64,000 nucleotides of DNA, from assembly GCA_030248195.1 (NCBI GenBank), contig JASAND010008673.1, positions 1-64,000 of the forward strand, in the 5' to 3' direction. Below, in pieces: positions 40,417 through 51,771 of the stretch (positions are counted from its first letter, which is position 1; every line of letters begins with the position of its first letter). Position numbers and translations under genes: made by a program. The DNA is from Trissonchulus latispiculum. Taxonomy: Eukaryota; Nematoda; Enoplea; Enoplida; Ironidae. The notes beneath the pieces were generated by a model. The model did no database searches. It was not told where the DNA came from and saw nothing but the letters and a program-made list of their open reading frames with translations.

Positions 40417-41994
40417 ATGAATTCGGTGGCAACACAAGCTGTCACGGTCAAGGACGGCTTGTCTCTTCAGGAGGCTGCATCAAAGGATTGCAATCCGGAA
40501 CCCAGTTCACCGGATGCTCGTGCTTCGAACTCGAGTTCAACTCGGGTTTCTAGCACGAGCCCCGGGGACGACCCTCGCGATCAGCCTACGTCGTCATCGA
40601 CGTCTGCTACTGCCAAAACGACCGAGAATGCGAACCAGGAATTTCCAGCTATTCCGAAATTGAAGCTCCAGAGGTCAGTTGGTGATACCTGGCAGACTCC
40701 TCGTAAAGCCGCGAACCGGACCTCCACCAAAGGTCAGGACGATATTCCGACTTTCAACAAGTTTGATCCGTTGGATTTGTCCAAGGTAGACGCGGATATG
40801 TTGGAGGCATACTGGACTCGACTGACCAAAGCACAGGACGCCTGGAGTCAAGAGGAGGATAAACTGGGAAAAATGGAGGGTGCTGTTCAACGGCAAACCC
40901 CCAAAACGAGGGCAGCAGCAAAGACGGTCATTGACAACATGGAGGATTTCGAGGAGGTTCTGAGTGCCTTCATGAAGAAGTTCCGTCAGGAAGACACCGC
41001 CAATGTGGTCGAAAACTTGTCAAAAGCCACCGAACCCGATGACGACATGGACCGTCCCTCGACTTCGGGTCATCCCAAAGACGAGGCTGACCATGACGGA
41101 TCGGCCGAAAAGGACATTCGTGAAGCTGTTCGACAGGTTATGAACGGCGAGGCGGTCTACTTTGCGAATTCTGTGGCTTCCATCTCGCTACGTCACTCGC
41201 CATATGTCCTTTTCCGGATTAATGATGTCACTGCCCTGGGTCTGGTGGACACCGGCGCTTCTGTCTCATTGATCTCAAAGGAGTTCTATGACAGGGTCAA
41301 GCATCACGCATTGACGCCTATGACAGCAGCGGAGATGCCTAGCATTTCGGCAGCCGGAGAGGGAAACAAATTGACGATCCTTGGTCAATGCAAACTAACG
41401 TTGCGGTTTTGCCAAACTCAAGGACAGATGGCAGAAAGTACAACTTACAGGTTCTATGTGGTTCCGGAGTTACAACAGGAAATGCTGATAGGGTATGACA
41501 TCCTGTATGATATGGGTTACAGCATTCATCCTGGTGGTGGTTTCATGTCCAGCTACTACGGACGAGTGTTGTTCCTGAATTCAGCTGAACTGCAGGGGAT
41601 ATCGGTGGTGTACAATATCCCATTGGCTGCAGCGGTCAACTTGTGCATCAGGGAAAGGGTCAGAGTGCTCCCTGGTCGAGAAATGGATGTTCCGATAAAG
41701 GCTACGATGGCAGGAGGCCTAGCCGTACCGAAGAGCCAGTTCATGCTGTTTGAAGCGAATCCGGAGTCTATTGAAACATATGGAGTGTTTCCTCAGGCTG
41801 GTGTCCTGACAGTGACGCCAAAGGTCACCTACATTCGTGTCTACAATGGAGGAGACCAAATTGTTGACCTCCCTAAAGGAATGGTAATGGGAGAGGCCTG
41901 TCCAGCAGTCCAGGTTCGTGAGGCGGAACGGCCAACATCCTACGTAATGGAGGCAGGGGTCGACTTGCAGACCATCCATTACAATCTCAATTAG
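40417..41994 (+). pseudogene. Retrotransposon gag C-terminal/protease frame
   Basis: A 525-codon frame. The first half is low-complexity and acidic. Around 41180-41540 it encodes a retropepsin-like aspartic protease: VDTGASVSLIS is the active-site loop and LIGYDILYDMGY the second conserved block. It would cleave the polyprotein. It ends at a TAG before the RT frame begins at 42068 in another frame, so the pol reading is broken between the two unless recoding occurs. Confidence 0.75.
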
Positions 41995-42067
41995 ATGATT
42001 CGGTCATCCGGCCACCTATTCGCTATGGGCGGAACAGGTTGGTGAAAGTGTAAGCAAGTTACACAGG

Positions 42068-43048
42068 ATGTTTCCAGGGTTCTATCCATTGGATTTACCA
42101 TTACAGCCATCTATGGAACAAGCTGACGCAGTCGTGGTTCAGCGGCCCAAATCGCCAGTAACTTATGCGGTCCAGGAACCCAAACATAGAACCGAGATCC
42201 ATAAGTCAACTGATCCTGATGCGGATAAGGATCGGGAGATGCCTTCAGAGACGACCACTGGTGGACATTTCTACTCTGCTGAGGATCGGGAGCCACGTCC
42301 CGAACCTACGGAGCAAGAAAAACTGGAGGATATTGAGGCCAATGTAGATTTTGATAAGATGGATTGCTCGGACGACATCAAGAAGAAGTTCAAGAAGATG
42401 CTTTTGGAATACTGCGACGTAGTGGCCCGACCAGGTAATCCTGGTCGGACCAAAATCGATCAGCATCTGATTGATACAGGCAAGGATGGACCTCTGAAGA
42501 GCCGTGCCTATCGTATGAATCCGAAGCAGAAGGCTGAGGTCGAGAAGCACATAAACTCCATGCTCAAGGAAGGGGTATGCGAACCCTCGACAAGTCCGTG
42601 GTCTTTTCCCTGCATTCTGGTTGGAAAGAAGGATGGTTCAACCAGATTGGTCATTGACTACCGCAGGTTGAATAAGATCACCAAGAAGGACAACTACCCA
42701 CTGCCAAAGATTGACGAGATCATGGACCAGCTCAAGGGTAGTGCAATCTTTTCAACGATAGATTTAGCAGCTGGTTATTGGCAGGTCGAGGTATACCCTG
42801 AGCATCGGGAGAAGACAGCGTTCGTGTCTCATATGGGACTGTTCCACATGAACGTCATGCCCTTTGGGCTGTGCAATGCACCAGCCACCTTCCAGAGGAT
42901 CATGGAAAAGGTTTTAACCGGATTGCCTGTCTACATTGATGATGTCCTGATTCCATCAAGATCCTTCAGTGAGCACCTAACGGTGTGTATTTTCTATGGT
43001 TATTTTACTATTATGATTATTATTATCATAGACAGTTTGCCTTGTTGA
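42068..43048 (+). pseudogene. Truncated gypsy-type reverse transcriptase
   Basis: Shows RT blocks in order: SPWSFPCILVGKKDGSTR, LVIDYRRLNKIT, FSTIDLAAGYWQV, FGLCNAPATFQR and the catalytic YIDDVL (about 42930-42950). Homology stops at about 42981 (SEHLTV), after which the sequence is simple and AT-rich until the 3' LTR. The thumb, RNase H and integrase are therefore absent, most simply by internal deletion. The region 42982-43605 holds no recognised coding sequence. Confidence 0.88.
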
Positions 43049-43605
43049 GCGACGGCCTGATAAACCCTAGCTCAGCTTGATTTAAATTAAATTTAATTAA
43101 TATTTCATAGGAAAGTTCAACTTATTTTCTTTGTTAACATTTATTAACACACTCGTTTGACTATACATTCCAAAGGAGGGTAACTCCTCTTTCCCATGAG
43201 ATACTTTTGGAAAGTCATTTGTATTTTCATATTAAGCTACTTACATAATCTCAGTTTAATATTACGGTTCTATTTTTAATACGTGTATTTTTTTGATGCC
43301 TACGTACCTATGACTTTGTCAATTTTTGTGCTTTAAATTTTGACTGTTACTAGCGCTTCATAGTGCCTAGTATATGCTTAATCACATGTACTTTGTAGTA
43401 TTTAATCATTTGTTTTTGTGTGTTTTTCTACACTTGTTGTTAGTTTTGACTAGTTTAGACTAGAGCTGACTTGCAGTTTACAGTTGTGTTGTATTGTACT
43501 AGTAGCATTATTGCTCGGTATTGTCTGTGTATGACCAGCTCACGTACCAGTTCGCCATTTGTGCAGTGATCCGCTCGGGAGTTCGGATGGCGAGCCCTGG
43601 GGAGA

Positions 43606-44359
43606 TGTAACGGATCAAGGTGACACACGGTCAACCTTTCCGTTGCTGGCGGTTGTAGCTAGCATAGCTACCCGCTTGGCTTCATATATCGTCATCACCT
43701 TGGGCTGGGAAACGTTTGCAAGTCACGTAGCTCCCCCAACGTGTTTACGTGGGATTGGGTGGGTTCCCCCCTCGTGACTTTGGGAGCTACGTGATTGGGG
43801 GAAATTTCCACTAGGGGGCGCTCGTGGGAGGGCCCAGTCCAACACTCGCTTCCCCCCTTCACTTGGTATTGTTCTGTCATTGTGAGCGCTTGTGTTTATT
43901 CTGCTATTTCTCCCCCATTTTATTGTGTATATATTCTGTGTCTTCCCCAGCTCTCCCCAGAGCATCTTGGTACGTTGGTTGGTCCGCCCAACCTTGCTGT
44001 AACTGTAAGTTATTGTTGTTAGTTTGTGTGTGTGCTTGAGGGTTCAACCCAGTATTATTTTGTATTATTGTTATTAACTATAACTACTTGTTGTTCTTGT
44101 TCTTATTAAAGTGTATTTAGTTAGGCTTTGTATTTCTACTGAGCTCCTGCTAGGTAGGTAGTTCTATCTTGAGTGAGTGAGAGTGCGAGTCATCTCGCCC
44201 TTAGGATCGGAATTACCCCTGCGTATATTACCTGGCGAAGCTGTCCCGACCGTCTTCTGTGGTCGGTCAGTTATCCATCTGTGCCACGGTCTCCGCGTCC
44301 GCTACGACTGGGCGTGGTAACAGTGTTAGTACGTAAGAATACCTACTACCCCCGCTACA
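43606..44359 (+). repeat. 3' LTR
   Basis: Begins TGTAACGGATCAAGG directly after a purine tract and ends CCGCTACA. It lacks the tandem duplication of the 5' LTR and differs at scattered positions. Confidence 0.93.
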
Positions 44360-44700
44360 ACATAACTGGATATCTGACAGCTCAAATTGAGCTAATGCCT
44401 ATGTCACGTGATATTTTAAATATTACATAATATAGATTTTAAGGTTTTGTGACAGATCTGAGATAACTCGAGAAACTATCTGAGCAATCGGTTAACTGTC
44501 GCGGAGCTTAGACAGTATAAGGCAAAGCCATTGTAAGGCAAAGCCATTGTAGAAAACCTATCAAGTATATGCTGATTGCTGACTGAAAACTCCAGCATTT
44601 TTCCCGACCATCTCACCCTAGCTGGTGTTCCTGTTAGGGGGGTGTGGTTTATACTTTGTTTATCTATACCTTTATACGTTAATACTTTGTCTTTGCTCAG

Positions 44701-44807
44701 GAGGGAGCTGACACTGAATAATTCTTATGCCACTATCCGAGGTGTTGAGCAAGGATATCAATTCCTCCATTATTTCAATCGTAACGTAACCGTGGTCGGC
44801 ACAGCAG
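44701..44807 (+). CDS. Orphan internal exon, family unknown
   Basis: An excellent acceptor (pyrimidine tract then TTTGCTCAG) and donor (GCAG|GTGGGT) bracket a frame reading ELTLNNSYATIRGVEQ then GYQFLHYFNRNVTVVGTAG. Both borders leave one spare base, so flanking exons must match phase 1. It contains a likely N-glycosylation site (NVT). It does not join in frame to the globin CDS downstream. The other exons were not found; the LTR element ends just upstream and may separate them. Confidence 0.45.
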
Positions 44808-45876
44808 GTGGGTAGCCAACACCTTGGGTGGCCTCGGAAAATTGTCAAGATTTTTCTAGTAGTAATTTCCTTTTATTAGTGATGAATCCATAACTTGTGC
44901 TAACATATTCTGTTTTTCCAAAAACATGTGATCACACCCTTTTATCTGACGTTTTCGTTAAAAGCCTACAGAACATTTTAGCTATTTAATATAGGGTTGC
45001 TCGAGGTGGTGAGAGCAGCATCCTTTTAGCAGAAGTATACCTTAACTTTTATTAAGTCACATTATACTGTTTCAGTAGCTGTCGATACTAATTTTTCTTA
45101 CTATATTTATACTTTCACTTTTATTATACTTTATGCTATATTTATACTTTCACCTTATCTTCTGTATGTCGCATCGATCTGATGCTGGTTTTTATTCCAG
45201 CTGCATGCTGGAATGTTACAAAGAGATTTCATTATGACTAGTGCCAGTGCTGCTTAGGTTTGACTTAGCACAGGGGAGCACCCTAAGCGACGTTAAGCTA
45301 AACTGATGCTGTTAGTTCAGTATCAGTTCAACAGTCAGCTGAGTGGACTATGAACAGCGAACAGCGCAAATACCAAATCTCGCTTTTGCTATAAATAGAC
45401 ATCAAATTTTAAGTAGACTGGACTGGACAGTTGTTTCTATCTGGTTCCTGTTTTCTCCTGCTCTCACCGCCTAGCCTAAGCCTTCAGCCGCCAAGTAGAA
45501 AAGTGACAGCACATTCGAATTTGATTGAACAAATGAATGGAATCAGTAGATTATAGATGGAGGAAAGAAAATTGTGAGAAGGACCGTTTTCATAGGAACG
45601 CGAAGCAGGGGTACGGACCACAGGATAACTATGTACCTAGGCACCATGGCTGCGTTGCAAACGATCCTCCTAAGGCTAGAAGCATTCCTAAATTCAGCTT
45701 TGGTGGTCGTCAGGAGAATTGTGTTTCAAAGGACTCAAGTTAGGAATGCTTGTACCACTCCTAACGTTTCTCTTAGTTTAGAGCAGCGCCAGAGAAACCT
45801 CAGAGAAATCTTTTGAAACGGATTAAAAGGTCTCTTTCCTCAAAACCTTCCTCCGTGATCCATAGGCGATAGTCTA

Positions 45877-46602
45877 AGGAACGTTTCCCAAATCGGAAAC
45901 GTAGCTTACAAACGCTCGTTTACGCAAACGTAGAATTTAACGAAGCTCCGTACAGAGCTACAAATTTCAATCCGTTTGGTTTTTTGCAGTTTTTAAGTCT
46001 TTTGTTAAAGTATCAATTTCCAAGCTGATCTCTGGTTTATTCTAAGTCACTGCCTAAGAAAAACTGCTTAACAGAAGCTCTCACTTGGACAGACTATATT
46101 AGCCGTATTGTAAGGGAAGCAGGTATAGGAAAGATTGATAAGCTCGATATGGAAGTTCAGCCGATGGCCTTGTAGTGTAGTAGGTTAGCACTCTGTTCCA
46201 GGATCAGAAGGGCCGTGGTTCGAACCCCGGCTGGGCCAATTCTTTACTTTCAATTCTGAACGAAAAGCTGAACCTCCTTTTTCCCTTCTCTCTTCTAGGT
46301 CCTGGTTTCATAGGTACGAGGGTGCCTGACGCCTCCCGTTCGGGCTTGTCCCCGATTTCTTCTTGGTAAAAGCCCTGGTAGAAGCGCTACAGTATTGTCA
46401 ACATGTGTATTGTGTATACAGCAACCCAGTTTTTTGCAGACTTTTGCGGCAATGGTGACAAGAACTAAGCACTAGCTTTAAAAAACGAACAAGCAACTTA
46501 ACCCTTTATAAAGCTTAGCTCCGTTTTGAAACGTTGCTCAACTAATCGTAGCTTAAGGTAGCTCCGTTTGTGAGCTACGTTTCCAATTTGGGAGACGTTC
46601 CT
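45877..46602. mobile_element. TIR element carrying a tRNA-like sequence
   Basis: The left end AAGGAACGTTTCCCAAATCG and right end (reverse complement of TAGGAACGTCTCCCAAATTG) pair over about 39 bp with few mismatches, continuing GGAAACGTAGCT. No convincing target duplication was found. A 73-nt tRNA-like sequence lies near the middle. It sits just upstream of the globin gene. Confidence 0.65.
46166..46238 (+). ncRNA. tRNA-like sequence, probably pseudo-tRNA or SINE head
   Basis: 73 nt with acceptor strands GGCCTTG and CTGGGCC plus discriminator A, a D arm GTGT...GCAC, and a perfect B-box core GGTTCGAACCC. The anticodon arm resembles tRNA-Trp (TCTG...CAGG...TCAGA), but the loop is shifted. Position 33 is C rather than U, base 26 is missing, and the T stem has mismatches. 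It is therefore unlikely to be charged normally. Confidence 0.5.
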
Positions 46603-46692
46603 AGCGAGGAATAGCGCACCGCACCCTTCGGTACCTGCTTTCATTTGTTATGTTCCAACATTTAATATTTCAGGATTCAAATTAGTTTTGTG

Positions 46693-47448
46693 ATGGGAAT
46701 GGTGGTATCTTCCGGTCGAGATCGGTCGAGGAATAAGATAGTAGTTTCAGTGATGGTCGCGGAACCAAGCGTTATCAGTATGCCTTCATCGTCCGTTTTG
46801 AGCTCCCGACCCGGGGCCAGTCCGCTCCCATTGGCTTTCGGGATAACGCCCGAAGATGCAGCGATCATAGCAGAAAGCTGGACCGTCGAATCCAGCTTTG
46901 AGCAGCTGCGTCTTGGCCAGGCCATTATGACGCAGATCTTGAACGAAGTCCCGGAACTAGTGGAACCGTTCGGATTCTCGGTTCCGGACAAAAAGGAGAG
47001 ACGAGATACAGACTCTAAGTTTACCAATCATTGCTCTAAATTCATGAATTTCCTGCAACTGCTGGTTGAAGAGCTGTCTAGCGCCGACCCTAACGTTGAT
47101 CTGTGTCTGCAGAAAATTCGACAGAATGCTCAACTGCATGCTGAGGCAGCGATCAAATTTTCCTCCTATTTCACGGCTGACATTTGGACTCTGTTCACCT
47201 CCGTTACTGTGGACAAGATCATGGAGGCTCAGAAAGCCCGCTGCAAGAATCGAGCCGAAAAGAAGCAACTGAAACTGAAGTTGGAGGAAACGAGACAGGC
47301 CTGGGAAGCGCTGATGACCAGAGTTCTTCTGGAGATGAAAATCGCCTTCTACAAGGAAAGCTACAACCTAAAACAGAGACAGAAAGAAAAGGACAGCTCA
47401 GCCAAGGGAACTCTGATGGTCCCTTCGTCTGGCAAAGCCTACTCCTGA
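46693..47448 (+). CDS. Globin with N-terminal extension and GH-loop insert, 251 aa
   Basis: Globin landmarks appear in order: TPEDAAIIAESW (A helix, Trp63), PELVEPFGF (CD Phe near 93), a probable distal His113 (FTNHCSKFM), a probable proximal His149 (NAQLHAEAAIKF), and an H helix WEALMTRVLLEM. It should bind haem and O2 or other small ligands. Unusual features: a 50-residue N-terminal extension beginning MGMVVSS, which fits an N-myristoylation site as in globin X; a Lys/Arg/Glu-rich insert (residues about 177-205) before the H helix; and a charged C-tail. I start at the ATG at 46693. A TATTTCAG acceptor at 46672-46673 lies 19 nt upstream. The coding region has no intron, although many globins do. 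The globin call rests on motifs, not alignment. Confidence 0.72.
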   Translation: MGMVVSSGRDRSRNKIVVSVMVAEPSVISMPSSSVLSSRPGASPLPLAFGITPEDAAIIAESWTVESSFEQLRLGQAIMTQILNEVPELVEPFGFSVPDKKERRDTDSKFTNHCSKFMNFLQLLVEELSSADPNVDLCLQKIRQNAQLHAEAAIKFSSYFTADIWTLFTSVTVDKIMEAQKARCKNRAEKKQLKLKLEETRQAWEALMTRVLLEMKIAFYKESYNLKQRQKEKDSSAKGTLMVPSSGKAYS

Positions 47449-47814
47449 ACAATAATGACCTGTATTGCTATACACATACCTACGTATGATTTACAATGAA
47501 AACAAATTTTGTAAACGTCTAATCTTTATTGTACAGTACATACGTATCACAAGTTAAAGTGTCGGAAAACTTTATACTCTAGGTAGTATGAAGTGGGCAT
47601 ATGACTCAGTGTGTTGCGTTCCACAGGCGGAGCATATCCACTCTTTGAAGAGCTCAAAACATCTTTGAAGAATAAGCCTTTGAATCATACATCAAAGCTG
47701 CCAGTACCAGTTCAGTTCAGTTAACCTACAAATTTTTGGCAATGTTCAGCAATTAGCTTGTAATTAATGATCTTGAGCATTTAGTAGTCAGTCACAGCTT
47801 AGGAGAGTAGTTAT

Positions 47815-47915
47815 ACAATGTAACAATAGTGACGTAATGTCAAATGAATGTGCATCTTTTCCATCGACATAGCAAGAAAAGATTACGTTACCTTCACTAT
47901 TGTAGTCTTACTTAA
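47815..47915. repeat. Short inverted repeat
   Basis: CAATAGTGACGTAATG on the left pairs imperfectly with CATTACGTTACC...TTCACTATTG on the right, forming a hairpin of about 90 bp. Too short to classify. Confidence 0.45.
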
Positions 47916-48128
47916 AATTTGTAGGAAAACACCAGCAATCGTTTTGCAGAAGTTGCCAGTTTATATTATACTCCGTTAAAAACATAAAATGTTCAAAGCT
48001 GAAGTTAACCCTTTTGTGCAAGCAATAAAGTACCAGTGAGTGGTATACAAAAACAGTGAGTTTTGTACAATTTATATTTGGTATTACAAAAATTAAATGT
48101 TCAGATACAGAGTCGATGGCATTTAATT

Positions 48129-51100
48129 TCATGGTGGTCGACGTGCTCTTTCCGGCTGAGTTTCATTTTCGGCATCCTGTCGACCCGTGCTGGGTACTGA
48201 ATCCGGTGCTGAAGGATTCACCGCAGCTGCAGTAGCAGTAGTAGTAGCAGCAGCAGCAGCAGCAGTAGTGAGTGGGGGTAGTCGATTTGGTGGCTTCGGT
48301 GCCTCTGCTACTCGAGCCGATTCAATGTATGAAGACGATTGGTCGTTGTAGGGTGGAGGTGCCACATTGGGTAGGTGACCTTGATGTACTGGCGGCCAGG
48401 CACAGGCATTTGTCGGATACAGATTACCGTTGTGGTACATGTAATAGGCTTGAGGCATTGCAGTCATGCCTGGATAGATGGTATTCATCACTGAAATAAT
48501 CACTTAGTGTTAGTCCGGGTTCGCAATAGCGTACAAGCACAAGCGCAAGCATAACACGAAGGCATCCAACTGCGTTTTACCACATGAAAGTTTTACCGTT
48601 TTAGTTCGAGCCGTGCATCTACCTTTGTTCAAACAGCGCTGAAAGCCCCTCATGTTGTGACTGTGCAAAAAAAGTAAACTAAGGCTCTGCTCTGCTCATA
48701 TTCGATTCACTCAGCTTTTTTATTTTCGTTTTTGAGCAAACTATTAATAAGCTCATTTTTAGCTGATTTTTTCAACACTGTGTAGCCAGGCGCCTACACC
48801 ACTGCTTGTGGTAATGCCCCTGCTCAAGTGTGAACCGGGCCTTACAATTCTTTAACATTGTCAAAATGGCTGGTTTTGAGAGGATGCGCATGTCGAATAT
48901 CGTTTTTCCTTAGTCCTGAGTTGATCAAGATTAAAAAACAAGTAGGATACTTCTAACTCATACTCGGTTGCTCGATGCAGATGACGGAGTTAGATCGTCG
49001 AGAGTGCTTCCACTTGTAACACAGATAAACCAGAGTGCAACAGGAAAGAACCATTAGCAGTAGTATAAACCTAAAAACTATGTAAAGCAATTTTTAAGTG
49101 TTGAGTGTTGCGTAGCAATTTACTAATTTACTAACGATTTACTACAAACAGTTACACATTAATTGAATTAACGGCTTCGAAGCTGCTATGCTAATGCTTA
49201 CATGAATAAATTAAATTAGTTAAGTAAATGTTACATCCAACTTGTCAACAACGGAACAGCTAACTATTGCCAAAGTGTCAAACTATTGCGAATTAAAGAC
49301 TTTCTGCTAAATTAAAGTTATCTGTCAGTTGAACTTGCAAACTTTTAATCCACAGCATATACAAAAATGTCGAATTTAGATTGTTTATTTCCAAATAATA
49401 TATACGCATGCCGACACGTCATTCCACGCAAACAATGTATGACACTTTACGCATTACTACCTTTTCAAGAAAATTGAACTACGTAAAAAGTCACACGCTT
49501 TCCTAAGCCTGAAGTCAGGCCTACGTACCTGCACCTACACATTGGTAATGATAGTCGCAAATTTGTGTGGCTCAAGGATCTATTGCATATATAAGTCGGA
49601 CTTATAAGCCGTTCGCAGTAATCTGGACTTTATGTCAATTTGCCTTTTAGCAATGTGAGGATTAGGGTCTTTGATAATGTTAAATTAAAAGGATAAGAAG
49701 CAAGTTTAATGCACCTTCCTGTCGTAAACAAGTCCGGCAACTTTTCCACTTTACTCCCTAAGACTTTAACTATGTTGGGATACTCTTTTGGGCCCCAAGA
49801 ACTGTAGAAACCAATTTTTCCGAACTATGTAGCATTTTAGTTTTTTGAGATACAGTCGACGGATGACACTGAACATGAACTAAACAGAAAATCAAACCGT
49901 ACCATATATACCACAGCGCAATAAACATATTTCCAATACAGCACGTTGCCCCGCAGCATTTCCAACCTGGCGGACATCTAAAAATATCTGTTTGATTCAA
50001 ATAAACTAAAGTATATACTAATAGATTTTTTATATAATTCCATTCGAAAAGTCTTGCGAATTTTCTTCTAAGCTGATCCAAAAGTACATAATAGATAAGA
50101 GTACGAACCCCTTATACTACTATGTACAAGCATTCGAGGCATGCTCGGTGCATTAATTCGGGGCCCCCCAAACTTCCCAGGGGGAGCGCACTTCGCACTG
50201 AGTACACGCCTTCATATAAACTCTTGTATGCTCGCTGATTCGATACTTAAACCTAAGGCTTACGGTAAAGCAATTTATTAGTTATTTTTATTAGTTAATT
50301 ATAACTTTAATTAGGTGAATGTTATTAAAAAACTATTTCCGCAACTTTGTAGCATTTTTTTCTGCTCTTTCTAAAATGATATAAAAATTGCCGTTAAAAT
50401 AGTTGCATAAAACAAAAATTCCTAGAAATCTGCAGTCTGCAACAATTTTTAGATTATTACATTAGAAAGAGAAGAAAAATGTTACACAGTTGTGGAAGTG
50501 GTATTTTAATTGCATTTACCAAATTAAAATTATACTTAATTAATAAAAATAACTAATAAATTGCTTACCATAAGCATTCCTGTGCGCACTATGCAATCTG
50601 CAGGCAATCTAGTTGCCAGCAATATAGGGGCAATGGCCATATTCCCAGCAATGCACCCGTTCACTTTGTGATACTTTGTGATACACTGCGTCATTAAGTC
50701 TGCCGGCAAAGTGGCGGGAAATTTAAAATTTTAGTCCAGCGGCAATACATATACAATATATACGTTTAATTGCCACAGAACTTGCTCACTCTCCTAGCTG
50801 AGATTGCTGATTGACAGCAATATGGCTGGCAATTTTTACACTGTTCATACTAGCAATAAATGGGCAATCTGTTGGAAATCATATTACTGGTAGTCATATT
50901 GGGCAATTATTGCCTAGTGTGCACCGGGCTTGAAATGCTGACATGGTGATTATGAAGAAACTTGACAAGCTTAAAACAAATAAAGATGTAAAACTATTTC
51001 TTTTTCAGCTGAATTAATATGGACACGTTCCCTTGCTGCACAGGTGGCCCACTAAAGTGTCCCTCTTCCCCTATTCTAGCCAGACTTAGTTCCCGCAAAG

Positions 51101-51771
51101 GGTTTCGGCCTTCGGGGAGTGTTTGGACCTCCAGTTTACAACTCCTCGTGCCTTGCTCTGCGTATCTTAGGTGTGGCTTGCATTATTGTGGCTTCTGGAG
51201 GAATTAGATAAGCAACGATACCCGGAAATCAGCCACTGAAGGAAGGCAGGGTCCTGGATTAATTAAACTGTCTACGAAAGAGGGACTGTGGGGTTAATAC
51301 CAGAGGCATTGTCGTTCCTTGGGCCCATGTCGGAGTTGCTTAACAACATGTCGCAGTCGTCTCAACGATATTTAACTCAAACTCAAACGTATATGTCACC
51401 CTTGGATATTTCAGTTTCCTGGTTCAGCTTACTAATTTGTCAAGTCAAGATACGCAAAACAAAGTTTTCAACAAACAAGAGAAATTCTAGCACAATAGTT
51501 TATACCTTTGGGCATAATAACATTCATCGCCGTAATCACCTTCTTGTGTGCTGACTGGAATTGTCTGAAACAAGTTTACGCAAGGAACAAAATTAGGCAT
51601 CTAGTACATAGCTGAAGAAAGTTTTATAATTATCCTAAACCTGCTACGCTAATCTTCTGAAATCCATAAAGCATTTTTCAGATTCGACTTATAAAATTCA
51701 AATCACAAGTGATCAAACATTACCAAAACAATAACAGCACATGCAGCTGTAATCTTGGAACACAGTGACAT
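48129..51771 (-). CDS. WBP1/VOPP1-like single-pass membrane adaptor, five exons, 213 aa
   Basis: Minus-strand exons 51724-51771, 51506-51564, 49912-49977, 48964-49070 and 48129-48490 join with GT-AG sites and matching phases. The protein has a signal peptide (MSLCSKITAACAVIVL), a short Cys-rich ectodomain (CYYAQRCPPGWKCCGATCC), and one membrane segment (about 55-77: FIALWFILLLMVLSCC). A basic stop-transfer KWKHSRR and a Pro-rich cytosolic tail with PPPY (138-141) and poly-Ala/Thr follow. This is the layout of the WBP1/WBP1L/VOPP1 family, which recruit WW-domain proteins such as NEDD4-type ligases at endosomal or Golgi membranes. Whether it is nearer WBP1 or VOPP1 cannot be decided by eye. Its introns hold three TIR elements. 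Confidence 0.8.
48513..48841. mobile_element. PIF/Harbinger-like MITE
   Basis: The left end is GTCCGGGTTCGC and the right end the reverse complement of GGCCCGGTTCACAC, both flanked by TTA (48510-48512 and 48842-48844), the usual PIF/Harbinger target. The subterminal DNA repeats AAGCACAAGC-like units. It is intronic to the WBP1/VOPP1-like gene and begins only 20 bp from an exon. Confidence 0.65.
50256..50577. mobile_element. MITE with about 55-bp TIRs
   Basis: GGCTTACGGTAAAGCAATTT on the left is matched by the reverse complement of GCTTATGGTAAGCAATTTAT on the right. The pairing continues through TTAGTTATTTTTATTA. It is intronic to the WBP1/VOPP1-like gene. Confidence 0.7.
50579..50932. mobile_element. 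TIR element with repeated GGCAAT units
   Basis: The left end is CCTGTGCGCACTATGCAAT; the right end is the reverse complement of CCGGTGCACACTAGGCAAT. Both halves repeat GGCAAT/TTGCCAGCAA motifs. It abuts the previous MITE. No target duplication was confirmed. Confidence 0.6.

Larger units (their letters stand above)
37083..44359 (+). mobile_element. Ty3/gypsy LTR retrotransposon, degenerate, internally deleted
   Basis: Two direct LTRs (37083-38042 and 43606-44359) begin TGTAACGGATC and end GCTACA, flanked by ACAT on both sides (37079-37082 and 44360-44363). A purine-rich tract (CCCTGGGGAGA) abuts the 3' LTR. The internal region keeps gag, an aspartic protease and the first part of reverse transcriptase in plus orientation. 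The rest of RT, RNase H and integrase are missing. Reading frame changes at least four times, so it is dead. LTR sequences remain similar, indicating a fairly recent insertion or later homogenisation. Confidence 0.9.

Noticed and set aside
46166..46238. A functional tRNA-Trp or tRNA-Leu gene
   Set aside because: Shifted anticodon loop, C at position 33, missing base 26 and T-stem mismatches.
44701..46693. Joining the exon 44701-44807 to the globin CDS
   Set aside because: Splicing to the acceptor at 46672-46673 leads to an in-frame stop before the globin ATG.
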